A stretch of DNA of 64,000 bases from the NCBI RefSeq assembly GCF_035918095.1, contig NZ_CP109137.1:620001-684000 (forward strand), read 5' to 3'. The notes beneath the pieces were generated by a model that had not been told where the DNA came from, searched no databases, and saw only the letters and a list, made by a program, of their open reading frames with translations. The stretch's first letter is position 1. Each line of letters opens with the position of its first letter. Below, piece by piece: positions 36,500 to 44,660 of this stretch. The stretch is from Streptomyces sp. NBC_01750 (GTDB lineage: Bacteria; Actinomycetota; Actinomycetes; Streptomycetales; Streptomycetaceae). The position numbers were made by a program, and so were the translations under genes.

Positions 36500-37020
36500 G
36501 ACCGTACGTCCGCCGCCACGGAGGCCAGCGCCCCGTCCTCGCACCGGATGCGGACAGCCATGAGCACCGCGTTGAGTACGGTGAAGCAGACTGCGGTCAC
36601 CCACGCACCGTGGACCAGCGGCAGCGCGAGCCCCTCGGCGGCGACCGCGACGTAGTTGGGGTGGCGCAGCCATCGGTAGGGCCCGTCGGTCACCCGGGGC
36701 AGGCCCGGCACGACGATGACCCGGGTGTTCCACTGATGTCCGAGCGTACGGATGCACCACCAGCGCAACGTCTGCGCGGCGACGACCACAACCACCATGG
36801 TCCAGCCGAACAGCGGGTGGAACGGGCGGCCGGCCAGCCAGACTTCGGTGAGGCAGCCCGCCAGCAGAGCGGTGTGCAGGGCGACCATGGCCGGGTAGTG
36901 CCCGCTGCCGGCTTCGGTGCCGCCGCGGGCCAGGCTCCAACGCGTGTTGCGCAGCGCCACGGCGAGTTCGGCGAAACGCTCGACCGCGACAGCCAGCACC
37001 AGAGCCGTGTACCACATCAT
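36496..37020 (-). CDS. srsB: Isoprenylcysteine-type methyltransferase (SrsB-like)
   Basis: 174 residues; ATG 37020 or the next codon, both served by GGAGG. Five membrane helices. The C-terminal half has the ICMT pattern: RTLGHQWNTRVIVV, GPYRWLRHPNYVAV and a final Glu-rich helix with RIRCEDGAL. In the srs pathway this enzyme methylates a phenolic hydroxyl of the alkylresorcinol. It starts 12 bases after the type III PKS stop and overlaps the next gene, so the three are translated as one operon. Confidence 0.82.
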   Translation of the reverse strand: MMWYTALVLAVAVERFAELAVALRNTRWSLARGGTEAGSGHYPAMVALHTALLAGCLTEVWLAGRPFHPLFGWTMVVVVVAAQTLRWWCIRTLGHQWNTRVIVVPGLPRVTDGPYRWLRHPNYVAVAAEGLALPLVHGAWVTAVCFTVLNAVLMAVRIRCEDGALASVAADVRS

Positions 37021-37032
37021 GCGTCCTCCGAC

Positions 37033-38088
37033 CTACCAGCGCAGCAGCACCAGTTCGCAACAGAATCCGGGGCCCATGGCCATCAGCAGACCCGGCGTTC
37101 CCGGTTCGGGCCGCCGCTGCTCCAGCGTGTCCCGCAGGACATACAGCACCGAGGACGACGACAGGTTCCCCACCTCGGCCAGCGAGCGCCAGGTGACGTC
37201 GAGGGCGCCCTCGGGCAAGGAGAGAACATCGGAGACGGCTTCCAGGACCTTGGGGCCGCCGGGATGGCACACCCAGTGAGCGACATCCTTCGGCTTGAGC
37301 CCGAACTCTTCCAGGAATCCGTGGACGTCGTCGGCGAGATACCGGCGGACGACGTCCGGGACGGCCACGTCGAGCACCACCCTGAAGCCGGAGCTGCGGA
37401 TGTCCCAGCCCATCACGCGTTCGGTGTCCGGGTACATACGGCTGCGGGTGGCCACGACCTCCGGACCGGCCGTCGAGGCCCGGCGATCGCCGACGGCGAC
37501 GACGGCGGCTGCCCCGTCGCCGAACAGCCCGGTCGCCACCAGGTTGGCGGGTCTCGCGTCATTGCGCTGAAAGGTCAGGGAACAGAGTTCGACCGAGAGC
37601 AGCACAGCCACGTGATCGGGCCAGCCGAGCAGGTAGTCGTGCAGCCGAGCCACACCGGCGGCCCCGGCGACGCAGCCCAGGCCGAAGATGGGCAGCCGTT
37701 TCACATCGGGCCGCAGGCCGAGACGCCCGACGAGCCGGGCGTCGATGGAGGGCGCGGCCACTCCGGTGACTGAAGTGAACATCAGCAGGTCCACGTCGGT
37801 GGGCCGCAGCCCAGCCGTCCGCAGGGCACCACGGATGGCCTCGGCGCCCAGATCGGCAGCCGCGCCGATGAAGACGTCGTTGGCCGCGCCGAGGCCATCC
37901 AGCTCGCCATAGCGCTCCAGCGGCAGCACCATGTGCCGCGTGCGCACCTGCGCGTTCTCGTGAAGGCGGTCAAGGACACGGCGGTCGGCGCCCGGTGGCA
38001 GGCAGGTGCCCGCCACCATGTCTGTGATCTCGCGCTGGGTGTGGCGGTACGGTGCCAGGGAGCCGTGAACGGCAGCGATCCGGGTCAT
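37033..38088 (-). CDS. srsA: Type III polyketide synthase (alkylresorcinol synthase-like, SrsA)
   Basis: 351 residues from ATG 38088. The chalcone-synthase fold triad is complete: Cys139 (GLGCVAGAAG), His275 (HWVCHPGGPK) and Asn308 (EVGNLSSSSVLYVL); the C-terminal GPG loop is MAMGPGFCCELVLL. Grouped with an ICMT-like methyltransferase and flavoprotein, it should extend a fatty acyl starter with malonyl-CoA to an alkylresorcinol, as SrsA does. First gene of the leftward operon, divergent from the UbiA gene across 121 bp. Confidence 0.88.
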   Translation of the reverse strand: MTRIAAVHGSLAPYRHTQREITDMVAGTCLPPGADRRVLDRLHENAQVRTRHMVLPLERYGELDGLGAANDVFIGAAADLGAEAIRGALRTAGLRPTDVDLLMFTSVTGVAAPSIDARLVGRLGLRPDVKRLPIFGLGCVAGAAGVARLHDYLLGWPDHVAVLLSVELCSLTFQRNDARPANLVATGLFGDGAAAVVAVGDRRASTAGPEVVATRSRMYPDTERVMGWDIRSSGFRVVLDVAVPDVVRRYLADDVHGFLEEFGLKPKDVAHWVCHPGGPKVLEAVSDVLSLPEGALDVTWRSLAEVGNLSSSSVLYVLRDTLEQRRPEPGTPGLLMAMGPGFCCELVLLRW

Positions 38089-38209
38089 CCCGCTTCCCGC
38101 TTCGGAGGCGTCATGGCCCCATTCCTTGCCCGCACAAGGGCGGGGGACACCTCAAGTAGCCCGTGCGGCTGTCACACCCGTTCCGCCCCGGAGTGCCTAC
38201 CATCGCCCG

Positions 38210-39079
38210 GTGGGCACTACGGATCAGGCACAGGTACGCGACGCGACCGCGTGGCCGCTCCGCTGCGCGGCGGGACTGGCTCTGTCCTGCCATCCGGGGC
38301 CGGTGGTCGCTGTGAGCGTCCTGGCTACCGCACTGGCAGTCAGTACCGGCCTCGGCGCCGCGCGTTGCGCGCTGATCGGCACCGCGGTGCTGGCGGGCCA
38401 GCTCTCGGTGGGCTGGTGCAACGACGCCTTCGACGCCCGGCGCGACGCCGCGGTCGGCCGCCGCGGCAAACCGGTGGCCGACGGTGCGGTGAGCCGCGGC
38501 GCGGTGTGGACGGCGGCGTTCGCCGCCCTCCTGCTGTGTGTGCCTCTGTCGCTGGCCTGTGGCCTCATCGCCGGTACGGTGCACCTGACCTCGGTCGCTG
38601 CGGCGTGGCTGTACAACCTGAAGCTCAAGGCGACAGTGCTGTCCTGGCTCCCGTACGTGATCGGATTCGGTACTCTGCCGGCCGTCGTCACCCTGAGCAC
38701 GCCCGGCCGTCTCTGGCCCCAGTGGTGGGCCGTGACGGCCGGAGCACTGCTGGGCATCGCGGCCCATCTGGGCGATGTACTCCCGGACATCGGCGATGAT
38801 CTGGGGACCGGGATGCGCGGTCTGCCGCAGCGGCTGGGCGTCGCCCGAACGCGGCTGCTGTTGCCGGTCCCCCTGGTGGCGGCGACGGCGGTACTGGTGC
38901 TCGGACCCGCGGGCCCGCCGGGCGCGTGGGGAGTGGCCACACTGCTGGCGGCGCCGCCGACAGCGGTCGCGGGGCTCACACTTGGCCGGTACTGGCGCAA
39001 AGCGGCGTTCGCCGGGACAGTCGCCGTGGCGGCGGCAGATGTGGTGCTGCTCCTGGTGCGGGGCACCGCCCTTGCCTGA
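38210..39079 (+). CDS. UbiA-family prenyltransferase
   Basis: 289 residues from GTG 38210; the frame extends 28 codons upstream without homology, and no start has a good ribosome site. About eight membrane helices. The two aspartate motifs that bind Mg-prenyl diphosphate are present: NDAFDARRDAAVGR near residue 76, and DVLPDIGDDLGTG near residue 190. It moves a prenyl chain to an aromatic or quinone acceptor. It is divergent from the srs-like operon, so the acceptor may be its alkylresorcinol or quinone product. That link is inference from position. Confidence 0.85.
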   Translation: MGTTDQAQVRDATAWPLRCAAGLALSCHPGPVVAVSVLATALAVSTGLGAARCALIGTAVLAGQLSVGWCNDAFDARRDAAVGRRGKPVADGAVSRGAVWTAAFAALLLCVPLSLACGLIAGTVHLTSVAAAWLYNLKLKATVLSWLPYVIGFGTLPAVVTLSTPGRLWPQWWAVTAGALLGIAAHLGDVLPDIGDDLGTGMRGLPQRLGVARTRLLLPVPLVAATAVLVLGPAGPPGAWGVATLLAAPPTAVAGLTLGRYWRKAAFAGTVAVAAADVVLLLVRGTALA

Positions 39080-39195
39080 CCTGGATGTCAACACCGCCTC
39101 GGACAAGGCAATGTCCCGAGTCACGGCACCGGGGCCTTCCCCGATCCCCGCCGGCGGATCTCCGGCCTCCCCCGGTGACCCGGACCGCACCGGCG

Positions 39196-40227
39196 TCACC
39201 GTCGCCGCAGGGACGTGTCGGACAGCGCCGGCGGCGTGTAATAGAAATCGTCCCGGTTCAGATCCGTGCCCGGAGGCACGATCTCGTCGATCCGGTCCAG
39301 GACGTCCTCACTCAGCTCGATGTCCACGCCCTCCAGCAGGTCATCGAGGTGGGCGGCCGTCCGGGGGCCGATGATGACCGAGGTGACGGCCGGGTGGGCG
39401 CGTACAAACGCGACCGCCAGGTGAGCGAGCTTCAGGCCCGCGTCGTCGGCCAGCGTCGTCAGTTCGCCGAGGGCCTCCAGCTTGCGGGCGTTGCCCGGCA
39501 CCGACGGGTCGAACTTGTGCCGCTCAAGGGCTGCCCGGCCGCTGCCCGCCGTGAGGTTGATGTCCGTCGGCCTGGCGTACTTGCCGGAGAGCCAGCCCGC
39601 GCTGAGCGGGCCCCAGGTCAGCACACCCATGCCGTAGCGCTGGGCGGTCGGCAGTACCGCTGCCTCGACGCCCCGGGCCAGGATCGAATACGGCGGCTGC
39701 TCGGTGCGGAAACGGATGTGGCCGCGCCGCTCGGCCGTCCACTGAGCCTCGACGATCTGTTCCACCGGGAATGTGGAGTGGCCGATCGCGCGTGCCTTGC
39801 CCGCGCGCACGAGATCGGACAGGGCGGAAAGGGTCTCGTCGATGTCCGTGTCCGCGTCGGGCCGGTGGACCTGGTACAGGTCGACGTAGTCGGTGCCCAG
39901 GCGCCGCAGACTGTTCTCCAGGGCGCGGGTGAGCCAGCGCCGCGAGTTTCCGCTGTGGTTGGGATCGTCGCCCATCGAACTGCTGCCTTTGGTGGCGAGC
40001 ACAACGTCGTCCCGGCGGCCCTTGAGCGCCTTGCCGACGATCTCCTCCGATTCACCCTGGCTGTAGACGTCGGCGGTGTCCACGAGGTTGATCCCCGCGT
40101 CAAGAGCCCGGTGGATCATACGGACCGACTCGTGCTGGTCGCCATTGCCCCAGGTGCCGAACATCATGGCGCCCAGGGCGTATTCGCTGACCGAGATGCC
40201 CGTACCGCCGAGGGTCCTGCGCTTCAT
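39196..40227 (-). CDS. Aldo/keto reductase
   Basis: 343 residues from ATG 40227. Full catalytic set: Asp50, Tyr55 (DTADVYSQGESEE), Lys80 (VLATKGS), His121 (DLYQVHRPD). NADPH-binding SVIIGPRTAAHLDDLL near the end. It resembles the YajO/PdxI group that reduces aldehydes or ketones with NADPH. Located between the UbiA gene (convergent) and a quinone-reductase-like gene on the same strand, 70 bp apart, with which it may be co-transcribed. Confidence 0.88.
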   Translation of the reverse strand: MKRRTLGGTGISVSEYALGAMMFGTWGNGDQHESVRMIHRALDAGINLVDTADVYSQGESEEIVGKALKGRRDDVVLATKGSSSMGDDPNHSGNSRRWLTRALENSLRRLGTDYVDLYQVHRPDADTDIDETLSALSDLVRAGKARAIGHSTFPVEQIVEAQWTAERRGHIRFRTEQPPYSILARGVEAAVLPTAQRYGMGVLTWGPLSAGWLSGKYARPTDINLTAGSGRAALERHKFDPSVPGNARKLEALGELTTLADDAGLKLAHLAVAFVRAHPAVTSVIIGPRTAAHLDDLLEGVDIELSEDVLDRIDEIVPPGTDLNRDDFYYTPPALSDTSLRRR

Positions 40228-40298
40228 GAGAGCCGCGCCTTTCGTAGGCCGGGTGCAGTGAATTGCCCCCGGTGCCGGTCCCGCTCAGAAATCGTCGT

Positions 40299-41234
40299 TC
40301 ATGAGGTGGTGATGACGACCTTGCCCCGGATGTGCTTCCCGGCGAAGTCGACGACTGCCTGTACAGCGTCGTCGAACGCGTAGCGTGCGCCGATTTCCAC
40401 CCGCAGCCGCCCGTCCGCCGCCCGGGCCGCCAGATCCTCGAGATCGCCCGGCTCCGCCTGGAAGGAGCCGATGTAGACGGGCGAAACGTCGCGGCCCAGA
40501 TCGTCGGGCCCGAAGAGCGGCGACACCAGCCGGCCGCCCGGACGGACCGCACGCGCGGTGTTCGTGAGCCCCTCCCCGGAATTGACCAGGTCGACGACGA
40601 CGTCGACGCCGCCGGGCACCAGCCGCAGGGTCTCCTCCACGACATCGGCATTCTTGTAGTCGACGGTGTCGGCTGCGCCGAGGCCGCGCACGTACTCCTC
40701 GTCGTCCGCGACGGACGTGGCAATCACACGGGCCCCGAGCGCGTCGGCCAGCTGCACGGCGTACAGTCCGATCCCGCCGGTCGCCCCGACAACGAGCACG
40801 CTCTCGCCCGCCGTCAGCCGGACGGCGCGCAGCAGGCAGACAGCGGTGAGCCCCGATTCGGGGATGGCGGCGCCGTGCACGCTGTCCAGGCCCGCAGGCC
40901 GCCGGGCCAGCAGGGGACCGGGCGAGGCCACCGTGTAGTCGGCCACGGCGCCCGCCCGCCCCGTGAAGGCGAGTACCGGATCGCCCGGCGCGTATCCGGA
41001 AACGCCCTCCCCCACCTCGGCAACGGTGCCCGCCGCGTCCATTCCGATCACCAGCGGGTGGTCGACCGGGAAGAGGTCCTTCGCCGCTCCGGTGATCAGC
41101 GCCAGGTCGAGCGGGTTGAGTGCCGCTGCCTCGACCCTGATCAGCACCTGGCCGGGTTCCGGGGCAGGCGTGGGGAGTTCGGTGACCGTGATCCGGTCCA
41201 GCGGCATGTAGTCGGTGGCAACGAGAGCTTTCAC
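40299..41234 (-). CDS. NADPH:quinone reductase-like MDR protein
   Basis: 311 residues from GTG 41234 (VKALVATDYMPL), with GGGAG eight bases upstream. Zinc-free MDR fold: AAALNPLDLALITG, IGMDAAGTVAEVG, PESGLTAVCLLRA, VLVVGATGGIGLYAVQLADA, VDLVNSGEGLTNTARAVRPG. It reduces quinones or enones with NADPH. It is upstream of the aldo/keto reductase on the same strand. Confidence 0.86.
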   Translation of the reverse strand: MKALVATDYMPLDRITVTELPTPAPEPGQVLIRVEAAALNPLDLALITGAAKDLFPVDHPLVIGMDAAGTVAEVGEGVSGYAPGDPVLAFTGRAGAVADYTVASPGPLLARRPAGLDSVHGAAIPESGLTAVCLLRAVRLTAGESVLVVGATGGIGLYAVQLADALGARVIATSVADDEEYVRGLGAADTVDYKNADVVEETLRLVPGGVDVVVDLVNSGEGLTNTARAVRPGGRLVSPLFGPDDLGRDVSPVYIGSFQAEPGDLEDLAARAADGRLRVEIGARYAFDDAVQAVVDFAGKHIRGKVVITTS

Positions 41235-41539
41235 GGGCGCGACTCCCTGACCTGAGTAGACCACCGCCACGCGGCAGCCTGCGACTGGGGCACCTGGGGT
41301 GAGCGCCCTTCTCCCTTCTACTCGGTCGGAACCGCCCAAGCGAGGAGCCCGACCGTAGGCACCGCCGGACGAGGCGCCGGCCGGCGGATCGCCGCGGGTC
41401 GCAGCCTCCGCCCTTGTGCGCACCCGATGATCCCCGGTGGGCGGGTCACGAGCCGCTCACCGGGGATCGCCCGTGTGCGGCTCGTCGTCGCGGACGATCT
41501 CGTGGCCGGCTGACATCGCCCGCTCATCACACCGCGGCG
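41235..41539. other. Intergenic region left of the SARP gene
   Basis: No gene seen. It holds the SARP terminator (41429-41468) and the promoter region of the quinone-reductase-like gene. It looks like the left border of the biosynthetic region. Confidence 0.5.
41429..41468 (-). terminator. 16-bp terminator stem after the SARP gene
   Basis: GATCCCCGGTGGGCGG pairs with CCGCTCACCGGGGATC (one G-T wobble) around an 8-base loop. It lies 72 bp beyond the stop of the leftward SARP gene. Confidence 0.75.
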
Positions 41540-42343
41540 TCAGCGAAAGGAAGGCGCCAAGCCCCCGGCGGGGTCGGCCCGCAGGATGGCCTCCTGGGCG
41601 TGCCGCAGCGGCGGGCCGGGTTCGATCCCGAGCTCTTCCCTGATGATCTTCCGGACCCTGCGGTACACGCCGAGCGCGTCGCTCTGCCGGCCCACCCGGT
41701 ACAGAGCGACCATCAACTGCCGGTGGAAGGGCTCCCGCAGCGGATGCTGGACCACCAGGCCCTTGAGTTCCTCGATGACGGCGTAGTGGCGGCCGAGAGC
41801 CATGGCGGATTCGATATTCAACTCGATGCAATTGAGCCGTTTCTCCTCCTCCACGGCCGCAAATGAGTTGATCTCCAGAGAACCTGCAATACCATCCAGG
41901 ACAGGCCCCCGCCACATGGCGAGGGCCTGTCCGAGATGCTCCGACGCGGCCAGGTGGTCAGCCGCGAAGTAACGGGATCTGCCGCTTTCGTAGAGTTCGT
42001 CGAACAGCCGGACGTCGAGCTGCGCCTTACTGACATTGAGAATGTAACCGGGCGACACCGTAATGATCGGCGAGATCCTTCCGGGTTCGCTGAGGAGTTT
42101 CCGTAATTGCGACACATAGACGCGCAGGCTCGCGGTCGCCGAGCGCGGCGGCTGCTGCTCCCACAGCTCGGCGACCAGCTTGTCCCCCGGTACGGTCTCG
42201 CCCGCCCGGACGGCCAGGAGGGCCAGCAGCTTGGCGATCTTCGGTGGCGCCGGCGTCAGGTCGACCCCGCCGCGGGTCACCCTCAGCCGGCCGAGCACCT
42301 CATAGCGCAGCGACTGGCCGTTTTGCGCAGAGTGCAGGGACAC
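41540..42343 (-). CDS. SARP-family pathway activator with a TTA codon
   Basis: 267 residues from GTG 42343 with AGGGGG five bases upstream. Residues 10-100 are an OmpR-like winged helix (LRYEVLGRLRV, LLALLAVRAGETVPGDKLV, SLRVYVSQLRKLLS); residues 105-260 are the bacterial transcriptional activation domain (LFDELYESGRSRYFA, GPVLDGIAGS, LREPFHRQLMVALYRVGRQ, YRRVRKIIREELG). Such proteins bind heptamer repeats and switch on antibiotic clusters. The leucine in SQLRKLL is encoded by TTA at 42104-42106, so the gene depends on the bldA tRNA. It is the likely activator of the adjacent PKS region. Confidence 0.92.
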   Translation of the reverse strand: MSLHSAQNGQSLRYEVLGRLRVTRGGVDLTPAPPKIAKLLALLAVRAGETVPGDKLVAELWEQQPPRSATASLRVYVSQLRKLLSEPGRISPIITVSPGYILNVSKAQLDVRLFDELYESGRSRYFAADHLAASEHLGQALAMWRGPVLDGIAGSLEINSFAAVEEEKRLNCIELNIESAMALGRHYAVIEELKGLVVQHPLREPFHRQLMVALYRVGRQSDALGVYRRVRKIIREELGIEPGPPLRHAQEAILRADPAGGLAPSFR

Positions 42344-42372
42344 GTAAACCCCCTGAATGCGTGTCACGCATT

Positions 42373-42457
42373 CGATCGTTACCAATCCCCCGTGTGCTCC
42401 CTGATGCCGCATGGAGTACACGCTTGCCAATAAACAGCCTAGCGCGGCGATCGTTAC
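42373..42457. repeat. CGATCGTTAC direct repeat upstream of the SARP gene
   Basis: Two exact 10-bp copies at 42373-42382 and 42448-42457, 75 bp apart, in the AT-rich leader of the SARP gene. They may be binding sites for autoregulation or an upstream regulator. Confidence 0.4.
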
Positions 42458-42556
42458 GTGGTCATTAAATGAAAGATAACAGCCGAGATGAGGTCCGAAT
42501 GTGCTATTTCCAGCCATTGAATCAGCTGGAATTCAATTGTTGAAGCGGTAGCGACG

Positions 42557-42597
42557 GAGGCGGCCCGCTCGGGAGAATCCCCTTCGCGGGCCGCCTC
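42557..42597 (-). terminator. 12-bp terminator after the hydrolase gene
   Basis: GAGGCGGCCCGC pairs with GCGGGCCGCCTC around a 17-base loop, 22 bp beyond the leftward stop at 42619. Confidence 0.75.
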
Positions 42598-42618
42598 TTG
42601 TCCTGGCAGGTACGACGG

Positions 42619-43836
42619 TCAGGTAACGGGCACCCGGTCAGGGGCGAGAGTCTCGTCCAGCCAGGAGAACAGCCGGTCGTGGTAGAGACCCATGGCTCCC
42701 GAGTGGCAGTGTGCGCCCCCGCCTTCGTCCGCGGTGAAGACGTGCAGCGTCTTGGCGCTGTTCAGCCCCGTGTACACCTTCTTCGCGTGTTCCAGACCGG
42801 CGAAGAACATGTCCTCCTCGGCGTCGAGCACGAGCACGGGACAGCGCACCTGTCCCACGACCTCCGAAAGGTTGAAGGCCGGCATGCGGCGGAGCAGTTC
42901 GGCGGGCGTATCGACGCCGAACGTCCACAGTGCCTGCCGCAGCAGCCAGCGGGTGAAAGTCTGCTGGACCGCGATCCCGTACATCACGGGATTGGCGAAG
43001 TCGTCGCAGCCCTGCTCGACCCACTCCAGCACGAATTGGGGCAGCGCCACGACATCACCGAGCTGCCAGACCGCGTCGTGGGCCACGCAGCCTGCCAGCC
43101 GGTGCTCGAACGCCGCGGCGCGTACGGCCAGCAGACCACCGAGACTGGTGCCGATCAGCGCCAGACGCTCGGCATCCACGCCCGGCTGAGCCAGCGCGAA
43201 GTCCACAGCCGGGGCGACGACGTTCTCCCAGTCGGGCCTGAAGGTGAGGCCTTGTTCGCGCAGCACCGAGCCCTGTCCCGGCCCTTCGATGCAGAGGCAG
43301 TGGTAACCGCGTGCCACTGCGGCGGCCGCGACGAAGAAGTAGCCCTCTTCGAGTGTGGAGTCGATCCCGCCGTGGTGAATGATGGTGGGCCGTGGCCCGG
43401 CGGAGTCGTCGGCCCGGTAGAAGTGGCCCGGCAGCGAACCGTTCTCGTACGGGATGCGGACGAACTGCGGTGGGCGCTCCATCAGTTCGGCGGCCTGGGT
43501 GAACGTGTCCTTGGAGAGCCGCATCAGCCGGGCGGCCTCGGGGTCGTGGGTGGGGTCGTCGCGCAGGAAGAACTCGGCCGTCCGGTAGTAGTTGTGCGCG
43601 CGCAGCAGTGCGGCACGGGCGTCGACGGTCCGCTTCTCACCGAGTGCCGCCGTGCCCAGCCGGTGTACGCGCTCGGCCATGGCGGTCCACTCGCGCCGCC
43701 AGGCGTCGGTGTCGCCGTCCTGGATCCGCGAGGCGACGGCGATGACCTCGCCGAGCTGTGCACCGCCGAGGTCGGCGTAACCGGCGGCGCGCAATGCCTC
43801 GTAATCGAAGGCAGGGTCGTCGAAGAGGAATTTCAT
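42619..43836 (-). CDS. Alpha/beta hydrolase (FrsA / C-C hydrolase-like)
   Basis: 405 residues from ATG 43836 with AGGAG eight bases upstream. An N-terminal helical cap of about 140 residues (MKFLFDDPAFDYEALRAAGY, LRAHNYYRTAEFFLRDDP) precedes the hydrolase core: HHGGIDS oxyanion region, IGTSLGGLLA nucleophile elbow, VLDAEEDMFF acid, GGGAHCHSG histidine. The cap-plus-core plan is that of 2,6-dihydroxypseudooxynicotine hydrolase and FrsA-like proteins. It may trim or cleave a 1,3-diketone. It lies 125 bp after the TetR gene on the same strand. Its first residues recur in a short ORF at 62056. Confidence 0.83.
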   Translation of the reverse strand: MKFLFDDPAFDYEALRAAGYADLGGAQLGEVIAVASRIQDGDTDAWRREWTAMAERVHRLGTAALGEKRTVDARAALLRAHNYYRTAEFFLRDDPTHDPEAARLMRLSKDTFTQAAELMERPPQFVRIPYENGSLPGHFYRADDSAGPRPTIIHHGGIDSTLEEGYFFVAAAAVARGYHCLCIEGPGQGSVLREQGLTFRPDWENVVAPAVDFALAQPGVDAERLALIGTSLGGLLAVRAAAFEHRLAGCVAHDAVWQLGDVVALPQFVLEWVEQGCDDFANPVMYGIAVQQTFTRWLLRQALWTFGVDTPAELLRRMPAFNLSEVVGQVRCPVLVLDAEEDMFFAGLEHAKKVYTGLNSAKTLHVFTADEGGGAHCHSGAMGLYHDRLFSWLDETLAPDRVPVT

Positions 43837-43961
43837 GGCTGCGGCTCCTGGGTCGAATGTGGTGCTCCAATGCCCTGGATCGGGCGTGTTGCGTGACTGA
43901 TCTGTGCGTGCCGAGAGTGGCGCCGGTCCTGCGTAGGCTGAGGTGGGGGTGGGGGGAATGC

Positions 43962-44660
43962 CTACCGGGGTTCGGGGTGAGCCCTCGTCCCGTTGAGGAA
44001 GGTGTCGACGATCGACTCGGCGAACGCGGCGGACTCCACCGGTCGTTGCCGGAGGATCAGCCGGGAGAGCATCGGTCCGGTGAGCAGTTCGATGGCCTGG
44101 TCCACGTCCAGGCCCGGACGCAGCTCTCCGCTGTCCATGCCTTCGCGCAGCGCCCGGCGCAACGCGTCCCGCCGCGCGGCGACCACCGAATTCTCGAACC
44201 GCTCGACCAACTGCGGGCGGCGCACCGCCTCGCCGAGCAGTCCGGCGAGCAGACGGTGCAGATTGGTGTCCTGACCCCGGCTGCGGATCTGGTCGACCAG
44301 GCTCACCAGCCGGTCCCGCAGCAGGAGTCCGTCCAGCGGCGGGACGGGGAGGTCGAGGCTGCTCAGGGCGGCGAGTACCAGTTCTTCCTTGTTGCGCCAG
44401 CGGCGGTAGATGGTGGCACGGGCGACCGAGGCCCGCTGCGCCACCAGGTCCATGGACAGGGCGCTGAAGCTGCACCCTTCGCCGAGCAGGGCGAGTGTGC
44501 TCTTCAGGATCGCCCGGTCCGCGGCGGGATCGCGCTGGCGGCCGCCCCGGGCGGTACGCACCGGAACGGCATCGGGCCCGCGCCGGTCCGGGGACGCGGA
44601 TATGGACCGGAGGCCGTCGGGCGTGTCGCCCTCGGCCTCCGGCTGAACGTGTGCCGGCAT
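43962..44660 (-). CDS. TetR-family regulator of the adjacent exporter
   Basis: 232 residues from ATG 44660, directly after the exporter stop (TGA then ATG). A disordered N-terminus of about 45 residues precedes the helix-turn-helix: FSALSMDLVAQRASVARATI, YRRWRNKEELVLAAL. The C-terminal part (LLAGLLGEAVRRPQLVERFE, SRLILRQRP) is the ligand and dimer domain. It likely represses the exporter operon and responds to the pathway product. A candidate operator is the inverted repeat at 46344-46377. Confidence 0.88.
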   Translation of the reverse strand: MPAHVQPEAEGDTPDGLRSISASPDRRGPDAVPVRTARGGRQRDPAADRAILKSTLALLGEGCSFSALSMDLVAQRASVARATIYRRWRNKEELVLAALSSLDLPVPPLDGLLLRDRLVSLVDQIRSRGQDTNLHRLLAGLLGEAVRRPQLVERFENSVVAARRDALRRALREGMDSGELRPGLDVDQAIELLTGPMLSRLILRQRPVESAAFAESIVDTFLNGTRAHPEPR

